Of a stretch of DNA of 54,652 nt, positions 27,856-37,672 are shown piece by piece. A program made the translations under genes and the position numbers. The notes beneath the pieces are model-generated. The model was not told where the DNA came from and searched no databases. It saw only the letters and a list, made by a program, of their open reading frames with translations. Origin of the DNA: an uncultured Paracoccaceae bacterium (GTDB taxonomy: Bacteria > Pseudomonadota > Alphaproteobacteria > Rhodobacterales > Rhodobacteraceae); the NCBI GenBank assembly GCA_937995865.1, contig CALKJA010000195.1:1-54652 (forward strand), in the 5' to 3' direction. Positions within the stretch are counted from its first letter, which is position 1. Every line of letters begins with the position of its first letter.

Positions 27856-30800
27856 TTATTCGCCCACTCGCGGTGGCGCTCGGCGGAAAATCTCTCTGAA
27901 CATGCCGGGCGTCAAGATGGAGAGAGGATTAACTGCCACATCTGGCCTTTGTGCTGACCCGTTGAGCGTAAAGTTAAAGCCGATCAAACCTTCGCCTCGG
28001 CGGGTAAACACCGATCCAATTCCATTGAGCAAAAAGAAGGGTGATACAACACCTTGGAAATCCATGCGCCGCCTTGCGATATCAAACGTGCCATCCAATG
28101 ACAGGCCCAACGATGCACCAACAGCGCTGCTTTGGGTCACAATCACCTGATCCGGGGTGAGCCGGAACTTGGCATCAACCTCTGAAAACACAAGCCCGCC
28201 ACCGTCCATTTGTTCAAGCAATCCCACAACAGACACAGCTGATAACAGCGCGGCAACAGAGGGTGCATCGCGCACGCGAATATTGGACAGATCCAAAACC
28301 CCATCATAGGTGCCTTTGGCTGCGCGTGGTACAAGGGTCAAAGCTAAGTCGCCGCCTGTCACTTGCGGGAAAATGCCCGCATCTCGGATCACCCCGCCAC
28401 CATCAGCCGATTGCACAACGATGAGCGGCCCATTTGGTGTGGATTGCAAGTTGCCCTGCAAAGCGGCCCCACCGGCCATTTGGGCCGTAAACGGGCCTGC
28501 CAGCCCGCCCGATGTGGTCAAATCCGCACGTAGATTAGTCAGCACAATATCTTGCGCGATTTGGAGCCGGTCCAATTGGAGGGTTAACGGTGGCCCTTCG
28601 CCTGCGCCGGTTGCAGGCGCAAAATCTGCGCGGCGCATATCGATGCGTGCGCGGCTTAGATCGATTGCCGGTGCGCGCCCAGCACCACGCCCCGTTAGCG
28701 TCAGCGCACCCGTTAGCCAGCCACCAACATCAACAGAGTCCAACTGCGCAACCTCAAGCCCCTTGCCACCGGGCAAAAGCCGAATGCGCCCCTGTGCACT
28801 TAACCCCGGCGCACTCAATGAAAGCCGTTCAACTTGTGGATTGGGGCCAAGCGTTCCAGCCACTTCAAACGCACCGCGCGCTGAAGGCGGCTTACGGTAA
28901 CCCACCTGTGGCACCGAAACGCTCAAGCCAGCAAGGTCGGATGTCAAAACAAACTCAGGCGGCGATCCACGGGGCAAAGACAAAACAAGATCCCCCCGCC
29001 CTTCACCACCAATACTGCCGGGCGGCAGATCGATACTAAATTCGTCCAAGGCCGCTGGCGAAATTTCTACGCGCCCACGGAGCTCCGATCCCACCGGTCC
29101 TTGCCCAATCACTTGAGCCCATGCCCCGTCAAACGCGACGCGCCCAAGCCGACCGCTGCCTGAAATTGTGATGCCAGTGTTCGTCACCTCGGCAACCGCG
29201 CTCGGAAGGCTTAAGACTTTGCCTTTGACCAATATCTCAGACCGTAGATTGGACAGCTCAGCAACCATTTCAATCTCAACATCAGGCCCCCTGAGCCTTG
29301 GCTGCATGGGAAAGCGCAAAGACCCCGTCACGCGTGCGCGCCCATCGGCAAGCGTCACCGGCTGGTTGGCTTGGCTCAGAAATTCAAACGGCTCTTGGTC
29401 TAGCACCGAAAGGACCGCCGTCACCGTGCTTTCTGTGCGCAAATCGACCTGCGCAATGGCGGGCTTAAGTCGAAGATCCGCAACACGAACCACCGTGCCC
29501 GCCGCATCCAATGCGCCTCCCTGCGGTGCCACCATACGCCCGCCTTCGATTTGCACCGACAGTGCGCTGTTGATCACTGAAACCGTGCCAAACCCACGTT
29601 CGATCGGCGGCAGAGTTCGCAAAATCTGTACCTTGCCATCGCGAAAACGATGCGACAGTGCAACGCGCGGCGTTGCCCCCGCGCCCGAGCGTATGGCCAA
29701 CTGTGCCCCTTCAAGAATGCCGCCTAACATGTTGTTGGCGAACCACAACCGCAGCCTTGGGCGCAAGCTTTCTGGCCAAAGATCCAAAGCGCGCGCAGTC
29801 TCAATCTGGTCAACCCCAACGTCTAATGACACGTCCCACCCGGCCTCAAGCGCTGCAATTCGGCCTGTCGCGGTGCCAGTGGTAACAAAATCCGGCTCAG
29901 GCCGGTCTACGACAACCGCCTGCCCAATATCTAAGGTGAACGGATCAAGCCGCAGCCGCATATCCAACGACACTTTTTCAATCGATTGTTCGCTGGCATA
30001 AAGAGCCAAAGGGTTGGCGGCGATGTTGCTGATTGTGAATTGCCCCACGATCTCGCGGGGGACGATTCCGTCAAAGTCCTGCAGCTGCGCTGTGCCCCGC
30101 GCAGAGGCGCGCCCCCAATCCGTTTCAAGACGAAAATCCTCAAAACGAATGCGTTGAAGCGCCGGATCAAAAGACAGCGTCATACCAGCATCCGAAAACG
30201 GGATAGGCCGCGTGGCTGATGTGGGTTGAAGCACACCAGCCCCCAATTCAAGCGTCATCGAAAGGCCACTGAGCCCGGCATCCGTCACATCCGCGCGCAT
30301 TGCCGCCGAAACCGGCGAATCCACAACCGTCAAAAACGCCAAAGCGGGCGATTGGCTTGCGATGTCCGAGGCGGCCGCATCCTCAATAACCGCAGCAATC
30401 GTAGCGTCCCCCGTCACGCCATCGCGCTCGAATGACATGGAGAGCGCCGCCAAATCTTGCCGGCCCGTCAAAAGTGCCGCGACGGCCGTCATCAACAGTC
30501 CGCCGTCATCATCTCTGAACAGCCGTAACTGCCCGCCATCGCCGGTCCAGGTCTGGCCAGACACGCCATCGATATAGTTGACCGTGATACTTTCTGCGCT
30601 GACCTCCCTCAGCGCGGCCAATGCGGGCCGGGCCAATACGCTATCAAGCCGCGCAAAAGCTTCACCCACAGATTGCACGCCGCGCAGCTCTGCCCCTGAT
30701 GCGCCTTGCGATTGACCTGCGCCAAAAGCCAGGTTGAAATCCCCGCTGCGATTGCGATCGACCCGCAGCACGGCTCCGGACAAAAGCACTTGGCGCAGTT

Positions 30801-31167
30801 CCACTTCACCGCGCAAAAGCTGAGAAATCGTGAGATCGCCTTGTACGCTACGAAGCTGGACAAGAGGCGCTCCGGCGGCGTCCCCGATGGTCACATCGTC
30901 AAGATAGACCTGCGGGTGATAGTCGCCATCCAACCCAATTCGCAGGCGTCGAAAGCTTAGTTCTGCACCCGGTAGCAGCGCATCAGCCTCTGCCGCCATC
31001 TGCGCAGTGAGCCACGGACCCGCGTCAAGCGGATCAGATTGCAACCGCGCCAAAGCAAGCCAAACCAGCCCACCCAATACAAGCAAGCATGTTCCAAACA
31101 CCCAAGGCCAACGCCGCTTGCGTCCACTGCGCTTTGATTGCACTTGCTGGTTGTTACTTTCACTCAA
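27856..31167 (-). CDS. AsmA/YhdP-like large envelope protein
   Basis: About 1100 residues. A very basic N-terminus ([11 protein letters not shown]) precedes one signal-anchor helix ([18 protein letters not shown]), then a very long beta-rich, periplasmic region with repeated short strand patterns. The C-terminal part ([25 protein letters not shown] ... [12 protein letters not shown]) matches the AsmA_2/DUF3971 group. Relatives such as YhdP and TamB form hydrophobic-groove bridges that carry phospholipids to the outer membrane, the likely role here. The start is uncertain: I prefer TTG at 31167 with AAAGAG upstream; the frame is open to 31245. It diverges from bcp. Confidence 0.83.
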   Translation of the reverse strand: MSESNNQQVQSKRSGRKRRWPWVFGTCLLVLGGLVWLALARLQSDPLDAGPWLTAQMAAEADALLPGAELSFRRLRIGLDGDYHPQVYLDDVTIGDAAGAPLVQLRSVQGDLTISQLLRGEVELRQVLLSGAVLRVDRNRSGDFNLAFGAGQSQGASGAELRGVQSVGEAFARLDSVLARPALAALREVSAESITVNYIDGVSGQTWTGDGGQLRLFRDDDGGLLMTAVAALLTGRQDLAALSMSFERDGVTGDATIAAVIEDAAASDIASQSPALAFLTVVDSPVSAAMRADVTDAGLSGLSMTLELGAGVLQPTSATRPIPFSDAGMTLSFDPALQRIRFEDFRLETDWGRASARGTAQLQDFDGIVPREIVGQFTISNIAANPLALYASEQSIEKVSLDMRLRLDPFTLDIGQAVVVDRPEPDFVTTGTATGRIAALEAGWDVSLDVGVDQIETARALDLWPESLRPRLRLWFANNMLGGILEGAQLAIRSGAGATPRVALSHRFRDGKVQILRTLPPIERGFGTVSVINSALSVQIEGGRMVAPQGGALDAAGTVVRVADLRLKPAIAQVDLRTESTVTAVLSVLDQEPFEFLSQANQPVTLADGRARVTGSLRFPMQPRLRGPDVEIEMVAELSNLRSEILVKGKVLSLPSAVAEVTNTGITISGSGRLGRVAFDGAWAQVIGQGPVGSELRGRVEISPAALDEFSIDLPPGSIGGEGRGDLVLSLPRGSPPEFVLTSDLAGLSVSVPQVGYRKPPSARGAFEVAGTLGPNPQVERLSLSAPGLSAQGRIRLLPGGKGLEVAQLDSVDVGGWLTGALTLTGRGAGRAPAIDLSRARIDMRRADFAPATGAGEGPPLTLQLDRLQIAQDIVLTNLRADLTTSGGLAGPFTAQMAGGAALQGNLQSTPNGPLIVVQSADGGGVIRDAGIFPQVTGGDLALTLVPRAAKGTYDGVLDLSNIRVRDAPSVAALLSAVSVVGLLEQMDGGGLVFSEVDAKFRLTPDQVIVTQSSAVGASLGLSLDGTFDIARRRMDFQGVVSPFFLLNGIGSVFTRRGEGLIGFNFTLNGSAQRPDVAVNPLSILTPGMFREIFRRAPPRVGE

Positions 31168-31256
31168 ACGTCTGCTCTTTATTCTGCCAAATTGTTCTAC
31201 ACTGGACTGATCCGGCACATGGCCTAAAACCAAACCAACAAGCAACGGAGGCTACT

Positions 31257-31724
31257 ATGCTTAGTATCGGCGATCCCGCTCCAGAATTCACCCTACCGCG
31301 TGATGGCGGCGGCGATTTGGCGCTGACCAGCCTAAGACCGCAATCTGTTGTCCTGTATTTCTACCCAAAAGATGACACGCCCGGCTGCACCAAAGAAGCC
31401 ATTGCCTTCACTGAAGCTTTGGCAGATTTCAAAGCGGCTGGCGCTGTGATCGTGGGTATATCGAAAGATCCGGTCAAAAAGCATGACAAATTTGTTCAGA
31501 AGCACGACCTAAAGGTTGCTTTGGTGTCAGACGAAGACAACGACACCTGCGAACGATACGGCACATGGGTTGAGAAAAAGATGTACGGCAAGATCTATAT
31601 GGGCATCGAACGGGCAACATTTCTAATCGATGGGCAGGGAAAAATCGCGCAAATTTGGCGCAAGGTAAAAGTGCCGGGACATTCCGATGCCGTCTTTGAG
31701 GCTGTAAAAGCACTCAGAACTTGA
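31257..31724 (+). CDS. bcp: Thioredoxin-dependent peroxiredoxin, Bcp/PrxQ type
   Basis: 155 residues; peroxidatic C44 in YPKDDTPGCTKEA. It reduces hydrogen and lipid peroxides. The resolving cysteine five residues on in E. coli Bcp (CxxxxC) is replaced by Ile49, so it should act as a 1-Cys enzyme or use C98 (the DNDTCERYG site). The ATG at 31257 has CGGAGG six bases upstream and the family start MLSIGDPAPEF. The gene diverges from the AsmA-like gene, and their leaders overlap. Confidence 0.94.
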   Translation: MLSIGDPAPEFTLPRDGGGDLALTSLRPQSVVLYFYPKDDTPGCTKEAIAFTEALADFKAAGAVIVGISKDPVKKHDKFVQKHDLKVALVSDEDNDTCERYGTWVEKKMYGKIYMGIERATFLIDGQGKIAQIWRKVKVPGHSDAVFEAVKALRT

Positions 31725-31734
31725 AAATTGATAA

Positions 31735-31787
31735 GGGATGGTGGGCGGGGCGCATTTCGCGTAGCGAAACAGCGCCGTACCCATCCC
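31735..31787. repeat. Long imperfect hairpin between bcp and the DUF455 gene
   Basis: GGGATGG (31735-31741) pairs with CCATCCC (31781-31787), and inside them TTTCGC pairs with GCGAAA around GTA. No T run follows. It lies 20 bases before the next start codon's leader, so it may insulate the two messages or affect translation. A shorter related string (GCGAAACAGCGC) also occurs after purL near 4117. Confidence 0.4.
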
Positions 31788-31806
31788 AAACTCTCGGAGC
31801 CTGCGC

Positions 31807-32643
31807 ATGACCCTTACCTTCCCTTTGGCCGAAATGGCCGCGCAAGTTCTTAACACCTCCGATGCCCACGCGAAAACGGCCCTGTCGCGCCAGCATGCCG
31901 CAACTTGGTTTGCCGCGCGCGCCGACGGCGAAAAGGTTGAGGTTGGAACAGCGTCCCCTCCCATACAACCCGCGCGCCCTGACGCCCCGGCCCTTCTCAA
32001 TCCGCGCGATGTGCCCCGGCGGCGCCCCGGAACATCCGAGGGGCGCATCGCCATTTTGCATGCTGTGGCCCATATTGAGCTTAACGCGGTTGATCTGCAT
32101 TGGGATATTATTGCGCGGTTTGGTCACCACCCGATGCCGCTTGGGTTCTATGATGACTGGGTCAAATCGGCAGACGAAGAGTCCAAGCACTTCAACCTAA
32201 TATCAGATTGCCTTGAGGCGATGGGCAGCCATTACGGCGCACTCCCGGCCCATGCGGGCATGTGGCGCGCTGCGGAAGACACCGCTGAGGATCTCATGGG
32301 CCGTCTTGCCGTTGTTCCAATGGTGTTGGAAGCGCGTGGGCTCGATGTCACGCCCGGCATGATCCAGATCTTTAAATCGGCCAAGGACGCACAGGCCGTT
32401 GCTGCGATGGAAGTGATTTACAGCGAAGAGGTAGCCCATGTCGCCTATGGATCGAAATGGTTCCACTACTTGTGCGGCGCCGCAGGAGAAGATCCAAAGC
32501 CTCTGTTTCATGGGCTCGTGCGCAAGTATTTCCATGGCGCGCTCAAGCCACCGTTTAATGAAGAAAAGCGCGCGGATGCGGGCATTCCGCCTGATTTCTA
32601 TTGGCCGCTCGCCGATGAAACCCCGCCGCCCGCCATGCGCTAG
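31807..32643 (+). CDS. DUF455 family ferritin-like protein
   Basis: 278 residues. After a variable N-terminal 75, helices with metal-type motifs follow in ferritin order: HAVAHIELNAVDL, SADEESKHFNL, VLEARGLDV and YSEEVAHVAYG. Two Glu/ExxH-like pairs imply a diiron four-helix bundle. The DUF455 family has no firm biochemical role. The C-terminal residues HGALKPPFNEEKRADAG are also characteristic. CGGAG at about 31795-31799 precedes the ATG at 31807. Confidence 0.87.
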   Translation: MTLTFPLAEMAAQVLNTSDAHAKTALSRQHAATWFAARADGEKVEVGTASPPIQPARPDAPALLNPRDVPRRRPGTSEGRIAILHAVAHIELNAVDLHWDIIARFGHHPMPLGFYDDWVKSADEESKHFNLISDCLEAMGSHYGALPAHAGMWRAAEDTAEDLMGRLAVVPMVLEARGLDVTPGMIQIFKSAKDAQAVAAMEVIYSEEVAHVAYGSKWFHYLCGAAGEDPKPLFHGLVRKYFHGALKPPFNEEKRADAGIPPDFYWPLADETPPPAMR

Positions 32644-32691
32644 CTGATCTGATGCGCGCGAAGCGGATCGTCGATCCACGAAAATGGATCG

Positions 32692-32707
32692 AACTTCGGC
32701 CGAAGTT
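32692..32707. repeat. 16-bp perfect palindrome between the DUF455 and M23 genes
   Basis: AACTTCGGCCGAAGTT is a perfect palindrome in a 194-base intergenic stretch. It could be an operator for the M23-bactofilin pair, 131 bases upstream of the M23 ATG, or a message-end hairpin. The rest of the stretch holds nothing else recognised. Confidence 0.35.
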
Positions 32708-32837
32708 TCGGCAGAAAACCGCCAATTTTTGAAGGGTTTGCCCCAGTTTTGCCACGATTTTTCGTGAAATTGTTGCAGGCGTACGAGGGCACGGATAGAC
32801 ACGCGACAAACGCTCAAGCCCTCAGGAAGAAACGGGC

Positions 32838-34187
32838 ATGAGCCGCAGGGAGTGGGGACTTCATCTTTTGCTGACGCAACTGAGACACAGATTGCACGTC
32901 GCGCTTGAACATAAGATGCCTGAAAAGCGTCTGTTCTTGCGGACTGACACCGAAACGCGCTTTGTCCGTCTTGGCCCTGGCACGCAGCTTCTTGCATGGG
33001 CAGGCAGTGCAGCTGTGGTGTCGTGGGCGATTATTGCGACTGCGATCCTTTTGATGGACAGCATTGGCGCTGGCAACTTCCGCGAGCAAGCCAAGCGCGA
33101 GCAAGCCGTGTATGAAGAGCGGTTGAATGTCTTGTCAGACCAACGCGATGCACGCGCGGCCGAAGCCGTAGCCGCGCAGGAGCGTTTCAATTCAGCTTTG
33201 GGCCAAATCTCGCTTATGCAAGCAGAGCTGTTGCATAACGAGGACCGCCGACGCGAATTGGAGCGTGGCATTGAAGTTGTCCAAGCAACGCTGCGCCGCA
33301 CCATGGGCGAACGCGAAGAAGCGCGCGCCGAAGCCGAAACGCTGAGTGCGGCCCTTGCCGGGGATGGCACTTCACCCCAGGGCACCGCAAATGAAGAGGT
33401 CGCGCGCACCCTCGCATTCTTGTCCGACGCGCTATCTGACACGGCCCAACAACGCGATACGACGGCAACTGATGCCCAAGCTGCGTTGGACTATGCCGCA
33501 GAGATGGAATCCGAGCTTAAACTTCTCGAAGCACGCAACGATCAGATTTTCCGCCGCCTTGAAGAGGCGATGACCATTTCAGTTGCACCTCTTGACCGGA
33601 TGTTCCGTGCGGCAGGCCTACCAACGGAAAGCCTTATCCAACAAGTGCGGCGTGGGTATGCTGGTCAGGGCGGCCCGCTGACACCCCTTGCGCTAACAAC
33701 ATCTGGCGGCGTCCCCTCCGCTGATGCGGCGCGGGCAAATTCGATCCTGAACAAGCTTGACACCATGAACCTGTATCGGATCGCCGCGCAAAAAGCGCCG
33801 TTTGCGCTCCCGGTAAACCTAAGCCAGGTCCGCTCTACGTCGGGCTTTGGCCCCCGCTGGGGGCGGATGCATTACGGTCAAGATTGGGCGGGCCCGGTCG
33901 GAACAGATATCAAAGCAACGGCCGACGGAGTCGTGATCCATGCAGGCTGGTCTTCGGGTTATGGGCGGCTCATTAAAATTCAGCATGAATTCGGTATCGA
34001 AACGCGGTATGCCCACTTGTCGAAGATTCGCGTGAATGTCGGACAAAGAGTTTCTCGCGGTCAGCATATCGGCGACCTCGGCAATAGTGGCCGCTCTACG
34101 GGGCCACACCTGCACTATGAAGTGCGCGTCGGCGGAAAGCCGGTTAATCCATTGATCTACATCAGGGCTGCACAAGATGTTTTCTAA
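32838..34187 (+). CDS. M23 family peptidoglycan endopeptidase (LmdC/DipM-like)
   Basis: 449 residues. A single transmembrane helix (about 50-73, LLAWAGSAAVVSWAIIATAILL) leads into a long periplasmic coiled coil (about 85-240). A C-terminal LytM domain (about 330-445) carries zinc motifs HYGQDWAG (HxxxD) and GPHLHYEV (HxH). Such enzymes cut peptide cross-links. Its stop region overlaps the bactofilin gene by 11 bases. In other alphaproteobacteria and in Hyphomonas-type cells, a coupled M23-bactofilin pair localises wall remodelling. The start is ATG 32838; the frame's ATG 26 codons later would keep the helix. Confidence 0.92.
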   Translation: MSRREWGLHLLLTQLRHRLHVALEHKMPEKRLFLRTDTETRFVRLGPGTQLLAWAGSAAVVSWAIIATAILLMDSIGAGNFREQAKREQAVYEERLNVLSDQRDARAAEAVAAQERFNSALGQISLMQAELLHNEDRRRELERGIEVVQATLRRTMGEREEARAEAETLSAALAGDGTSPQGTANEEVARTLAFLSDALSDTAQQRDTTATDAQAALDYAAEMESELKLLEARNDQIFRRLEEAMTISVAPLDRMFRAAGLPTESLIQQVRRGYAGQGGPLTPLALTTSGGVPSADAARANSILNKLDTMNLYRIAAQKAPFALPVNLSQVRSTSGFGPRWGRMHYGQDWAGPVGTDIKATADGVVIHAGWSSGYGRLIKIQHEFGIETRYAHLSKIRVNVGQRVSRGQHIGDLGNSGRSTGPHLHYEVRVGGKPVNPLIYIRAAQDVF

Positions 34188-34689
34188 GAGCAAAATCAAC
34201 GAACCTGCCTCCACAACGGCAGACACAGGCGCACTGAAATCCGATGCGCCCTCTCCCAAACCGGAGTTTAAATCCTCGGTGACCAATCCTACGCCAAAGG
34301 CAAAGCCTGCAGCGTCTGTGCTGTCTTCGGATTTGCACATTACAGGCAACCTTCGCACCACAGGTGACATTCAGATCGAAGGCAATGTGGAAGGCGACAT
34401 TCGCGCCCACTTGTTGACCATCGGCGAAGGCGCAACCGTCAAAGGCGAATGTCTCGCGGATGACGTTGTTGTAAATGGCCGGGTTATTGGCCGTGTGCGC
34501 GGCCTCAAGGTCAGATTGACCTCTACTGCCCGTGTTGAGGGTGACATAATTCACAAGACGATAGCCATCGAAAGCGGCGCGCATTTCGAGGGTTCAGTTC
34601 AACGCCAAGATGACCCGCTGACCAAAGGCTCTAAAGGCGCTCCACTCGCTGCCAAAGTCGCACCAAAGGCTGATCCAGCCGCAGGTTGA
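34177..34689 (+). CDS. Bactofilin
   Basis: 170 residues. A polar, proline-rich N-terminal tail (1-47) is followed by a bactofilin domain (about 48-150) with the repeated beta-helix pattern ITGNLRTTGDIQIEGNVEGDI and GECLADDVVVNGRVIG. A Lys/Ala-rich tail ends it. Bactofilins polymerise without nucleotides and position wall enzymes. The ATG lies inside the 3' end of the M23 gene. Confidence 0.93.
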   Translation: MFSKSKINEPASTTADTGALKSDAPSPKPEFKSSVTNPTPKAKPAASVLSSDLHITGNLRTTGDIQIEGNVEGDIRAHLLTIGEGATVKGECLADDVVVNGRVIGRVRGLKVRLTSTARVEGDIIHKTIAIESGAHFEGSVQRQDDPLTKGSKGAPLAAKVAPKADPAAG

Positions 34690-34727
34690 TAGACGGCCCT
34701 GAACCGCTGCTTTAGAAAGGTTCGGGC

Positions 34728-36188
34728 ATGACAAACCAATCCAAGGCGCCACAGAAATCTGTGGCGCCTGCGCTCTTTTGCGCCCCCGACAAGCGACGCG
34801 GTGTGCTTGTCGCCGCGATCCTTGCCTCCTCTCTTGGATTTATTGACAGCACCGTTGTTACAATTGCCCTGCCCGCAATGCGCAGTTCATTGGACGCCAC
34901 GCTTCCACAGGCCCAGTGGTTTCAAAACGCGTATATGCTGCTCCTTGCAGCACTTATCCTGACCGGCGGTGCCTTTGGGGATCGCTTTGGCTTGGCGCGG
35001 ACGTTCTCCTGCGGAATTCTTGCCTTTGTGGTTGCGTCTCTTGCCTGTGCGGTTGCTCCGACACCTGAGTTTATGATTGCAGCGCGCGCGGCCAAAGGCA
35101 TCGGCGCGGCGCTTATGGTTCCCGGCTCGCTTGCGCTGATTTCGCGCGCCTATCCGCGCGAAGAACGGGGCCGCGCCATTGGCCTTTGGGCCGCAGCCTC
35201 GGCGCTGACTACAGCGGCAGGTCCAATCATCGGCGGCTTGGTGCTTACGTTCGGTGGACCCGAGTTCTGGCGCTGGATCTTTGCAATCAACTTACCGCTT
35301 GGCGCTATGGCCTTGGTAATCTTATGGCGTTCGGTGCAACAAGACATCACTCAAGGCGAAGACGCGGTTGATTGGATCGGCGCAATACTGGCCACCGCCA
35401 GCCTCGGCTCTGTGGCCTATGGGTTGACGCTTTTGCAAACGGATGGGCCCGCATTCTTCTTTTTGGCTCTTGGGGCTACGCTAAGTGCGGCTTTCCTTTG
35501 GCATGAAGCACGAGCGCCCGCCCCCATGATGCCGCTCAGCCTGTTCAAGGATGCCCGGTTCGCCGCGGCAAATCTCGCAACTTTCATGATCTACGCGGGC
35601 TTGGGTGCGATGCTTTTCTTCCTACCAATGACCGTCATCACAGCTTGGGGCGTCACCCCGATCGAGGCTTCAGCCGCTTTTGCGCCGCTCTCGGTCTTTA
35701 TCTCCACGCTTTCTGCCCCGGTCGGTCGGGCGGTGGATCGTTTTGGACCAGAACCCATCATCGCCATAGGAGCCGCACTCGTCGCATTGGCCTATGTCAG
35801 CGTCGGGATAAGCGCGCCGTTGCAAAATTATTGGGGCGCCACGTTCCCCGGCATGGTACTGTCTGGCGCAGGAATGGCGCTGGTCGTGGCCCCACTCTCG
35901 GCTGCTGTGATGGCCTCGGTCAAGGACAGCCAAACCGGCACAGCGTCCGGGGTGAATAATGCGATCAGCCGCATGGCGTCACTCATCACAATTGCTGCAT
36001 TTGGAACGCTCGCAGCCTTAACGTACGCGGGCGCGAACGGGGATCAAAGCTTTGGTGAAATTGGCACAAGCGACGCCCATGTAGCTGCGTCAACAGCAGC
36101 TTTTGCGGCCATCGCATTTGGCGCTGCAGCGGTGTCCGCCTTTGCATGTGCTTCTATCTTGCTTAGCTGGCGCAGGCGGGCCGCCTAA
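34728..36188 (+). CDS. DHA2 (EmrB/QacA) family MFS exporter
   Basis: 486 residues with about fourteen membrane segments. Family motifs are LGFIDSTVVTIALPAM in helix 1, GDRFGLAR in the 2-3 loop, and KGIGAALMVPGSLALIS. DHA2 carriers are proton/drug antiporters of the inner membrane. AAAGG lies 10 bases before the ATG. The last 26 bases overlap the converging amidase gene. No TetR or membrane-fusion partner is adjacent. Confidence 0.9.
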   Translation: MTNQSKAPQKSVAPALFCAPDKRRGVLVAAILASSLGFIDSTVVTIALPAMRSSLDATLPQAQWFQNAYMLLLAALILTGGAFGDRFGLARTFSCGILAFVVASLACAVAPTPEFMIAARAAKGIGAALMVPGSLALISRAYPREERGRAIGLWAAASALTTAAGPIIGGLVLTFGGPEFWRWIFAINLPLGAMALVILWRSVQQDITQGEDAVDWIGAILATASLGSVAYGLTLLQTDGPAFFFLALGATLSAAFLWHEARAPAPMMPLSLFKDARFAAANLATFMIYAGLGAMLFFLPMTVITAWGVTPIEASAAFAPLSVFISTLSAPVGRAVDRFGPEPIIAIGAALVALAYVSVGISAPLQNYWGATFPGMVLSGAGMALVVAPLSAAVMASVKDSQTGTASGVNNAISRMASLITIAAFGTLAALTYAGANGDQSFGEIGTSDAHVAASTAAFAAIAFGAAAVSAFACASILLSWRRRAA

Positions 36189-37557
36189 GTGTCCAATCTG
36201 CCGCCTCGTGCCACCGCTGCCCCAATGACAGTAGCCCAAGATCATTACCCCGCGGCCCGATAATCTGAAGCCCCATTGGCAGGCCTTGAACGCCAAACCC
36301 TGCAGGCACAGACAATGCAGGCAGCCCCGCCAAGGACGCAGGCACCACAACTTCCATCCAGCGATGATAGCTGTCCATCGCCCGTCCCGCGATCTCGTGC
36401 GGCCAATCAATCGTAACGTCAAATGGCCACATCTGCGCCGTCGGCATCACCACCGCATCAAAACGTTCAAACATCTTCGCTGCAGCTGCAAACCATTTCG
36501 ACCGGAGCACACTGGCCTTGTGCACATCCATCGCTGAGTAGGAAAGACCACGCTCGGCCTCCCAGAGCGCTTGCACAGGTAACTGAGCCCGTGCAGCCGG
36601 GCCGGCCATCACAGGCGCAAGCGATGTTGCCACTTGCCAAGACCTCAGAACCGTCCACGCATCCCAAAGATCTCCAGCAGGCATCGGTGGTGCGACAGGC
36701 TCGATGGAACATCCAAGCGCCTCAAAAAGAAGCAACGCGTGCTCGCAATGGGACAAAACTCCTGCCTCCATTGCATAAGCGCCACCCCAATCGCCCAACC
36801 AACCCAACCGAGCAGGCGCCACGCGCTGTCCCAAAGGCTGCCAATGTGGCTGCCGCCGATCAGGTCCAGCCTGCACTCGGAGCAACATCTCCACATCCGC
36901 AGGCGAGCGCCCCATTGGTCCAAGCGTCGCCAGCTGATGCAAGAACGTATCTCCCAACGGCTCCGAAGGCACCACGCCCCAGCTCGGACGCAACCCATAC
37001 GTGTTGGTCCAGCCCGCAGGGTTGCGCAGGCTGCCCATCATGTCAGATCCATCGGCAAGCGCCACCATCCCTGTGGCCAATGCCACCGCAGCCCCACCGC
37101 TGGATCCGCCCGCCGTACGCGAAAGATCCCAAGGATTGCGTGTGGCGCCATGCACTGGATTCACAGAATGTGATCCAAGCCCAAATTGCGGAACGTTGCT
37201 CTTGCCAATGACAATCGCACCTGCGGCGCGCATCCGGGCCACCATGACGTCATCCGTTGGCATCGCCCCGCGATGTGAAAAAATCGGTGACCCCATCGAG
37301 GTCGGAATACCCTCCGCATTGACCAGATCTTTCACAGCCAAAGGCAAACCATGCAAAGGGCCACCCTGCCCGGCCGCGTCAGCGGCGTGCGCGCGCTGCA
37401 CCGCTTCGCTGCGTGGCAAAAGCGATACCAACGCATTTACCGGCCCATTCACACGCTCGATCTGGTCATAGGTGGCGTCCATCAGATCCGCAGCCTTCAG
37501 AGCTCCAGAGGCCACCTGCGTCGCCAAGCTATGTGCGTCTTCAAAGAGATCCACCAA
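36163..37557 (-). CDS. Amidase-signature family amidase
   Basis: 464 residues. The Ser-cisSer-Lys triad is visible as K76 (LPLAVKDL), S152 (TAGGSSGG) and S176. The nucleophile segment reads DMMGSLRNPAGW instead of the common DxGGSIRxPA. Hydrolysis of a small amide is expected; the substrate is unclear. It is not GatA, whose C-terminal region and gatB/gatC neighbours are missing. It converges with the DHA2 exporter gene and has a dispersed repeat just upstream. Confidence 0.87.
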   Translation of the reverse strand: MVDLFEDAHSLATQVASGALKAADLMDATYDQIERVNGPVNALVSLLPRSEAVQRAHAADAAGQGGPLHGLPLAVKDLVNAEGIPTSMGSPIFSHRGAMPTDDVMVARMRAAGAIVIGKSNVPQFGLGSHSVNPVHGATRNPWDLSRTAGGSSGGAAVALATGMVALADGSDMMGSLRNPAGWTNTYGLRPSWGVVPSEPLGDTFLHQLATLGPMGRSPADVEMLLRVQAGPDRRQPHWQPLGQRVAPARLGWLGDWGGAYAMEAGVLSHCEHALLLFEALGCSIEPVAPPMPAGDLWDAWTVLRSWQVATSLAPVMAGPAARAQLPVQALWEAERGLSYSAMDVHKASVLRSKWFAAAAKMFERFDAVVMPTAQMWPFDVTIDWPHEIAGRAMDSYHRWMEVVVPASLAGLPALSVPAGFGVQGLPMGLQIIGPRGNDLGLLSLGQRWHEAADWTLRRPACAS

Positions 37558-37571
37558 ACCTGCGTCCTCGT

Positions 37572-37637
37572 TTCATCTTTCCGAAAATACCTTGGGGGCA
37601 AGGGGCAAAGCCCCAAACGCCGCGCAGCGGCGCCCCC
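37572..37637 (-). repeat. Dispersed GC-rich palindromic repeat, copy B
   Basis: Read on the minus strand, this has a GCCGCTGCGCGGC hairpin, GGGGCTTTGCCCC, a CCCCCAAGGTATTTT block and the GGAAAGATGAA tail, aligned part by part with copy A at 1771-1838 in the opposite direction. It fills most of the gap between prfB and the amidase gene. Confidence 0.7.
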
Positions 37638-37672
37638 ATATCAAAACCGCACACCTCTTAGCGTCAAACAAA

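Noticed and set aside
29168..30001. A 277-codon plus-strand frame inside the AsmA-like gene
   Set aside because: Ser/Arg/Thr-rich shadow of the real gene, with no ribosome site and no recognisable fold.
36423..37211. A 262-codon plus-strand frame opposite the amidase
   Set aside because: Low-complexity Pro/Ala/Gln translation that mirrors the amidase codons; the amidase has catalytic motifs.
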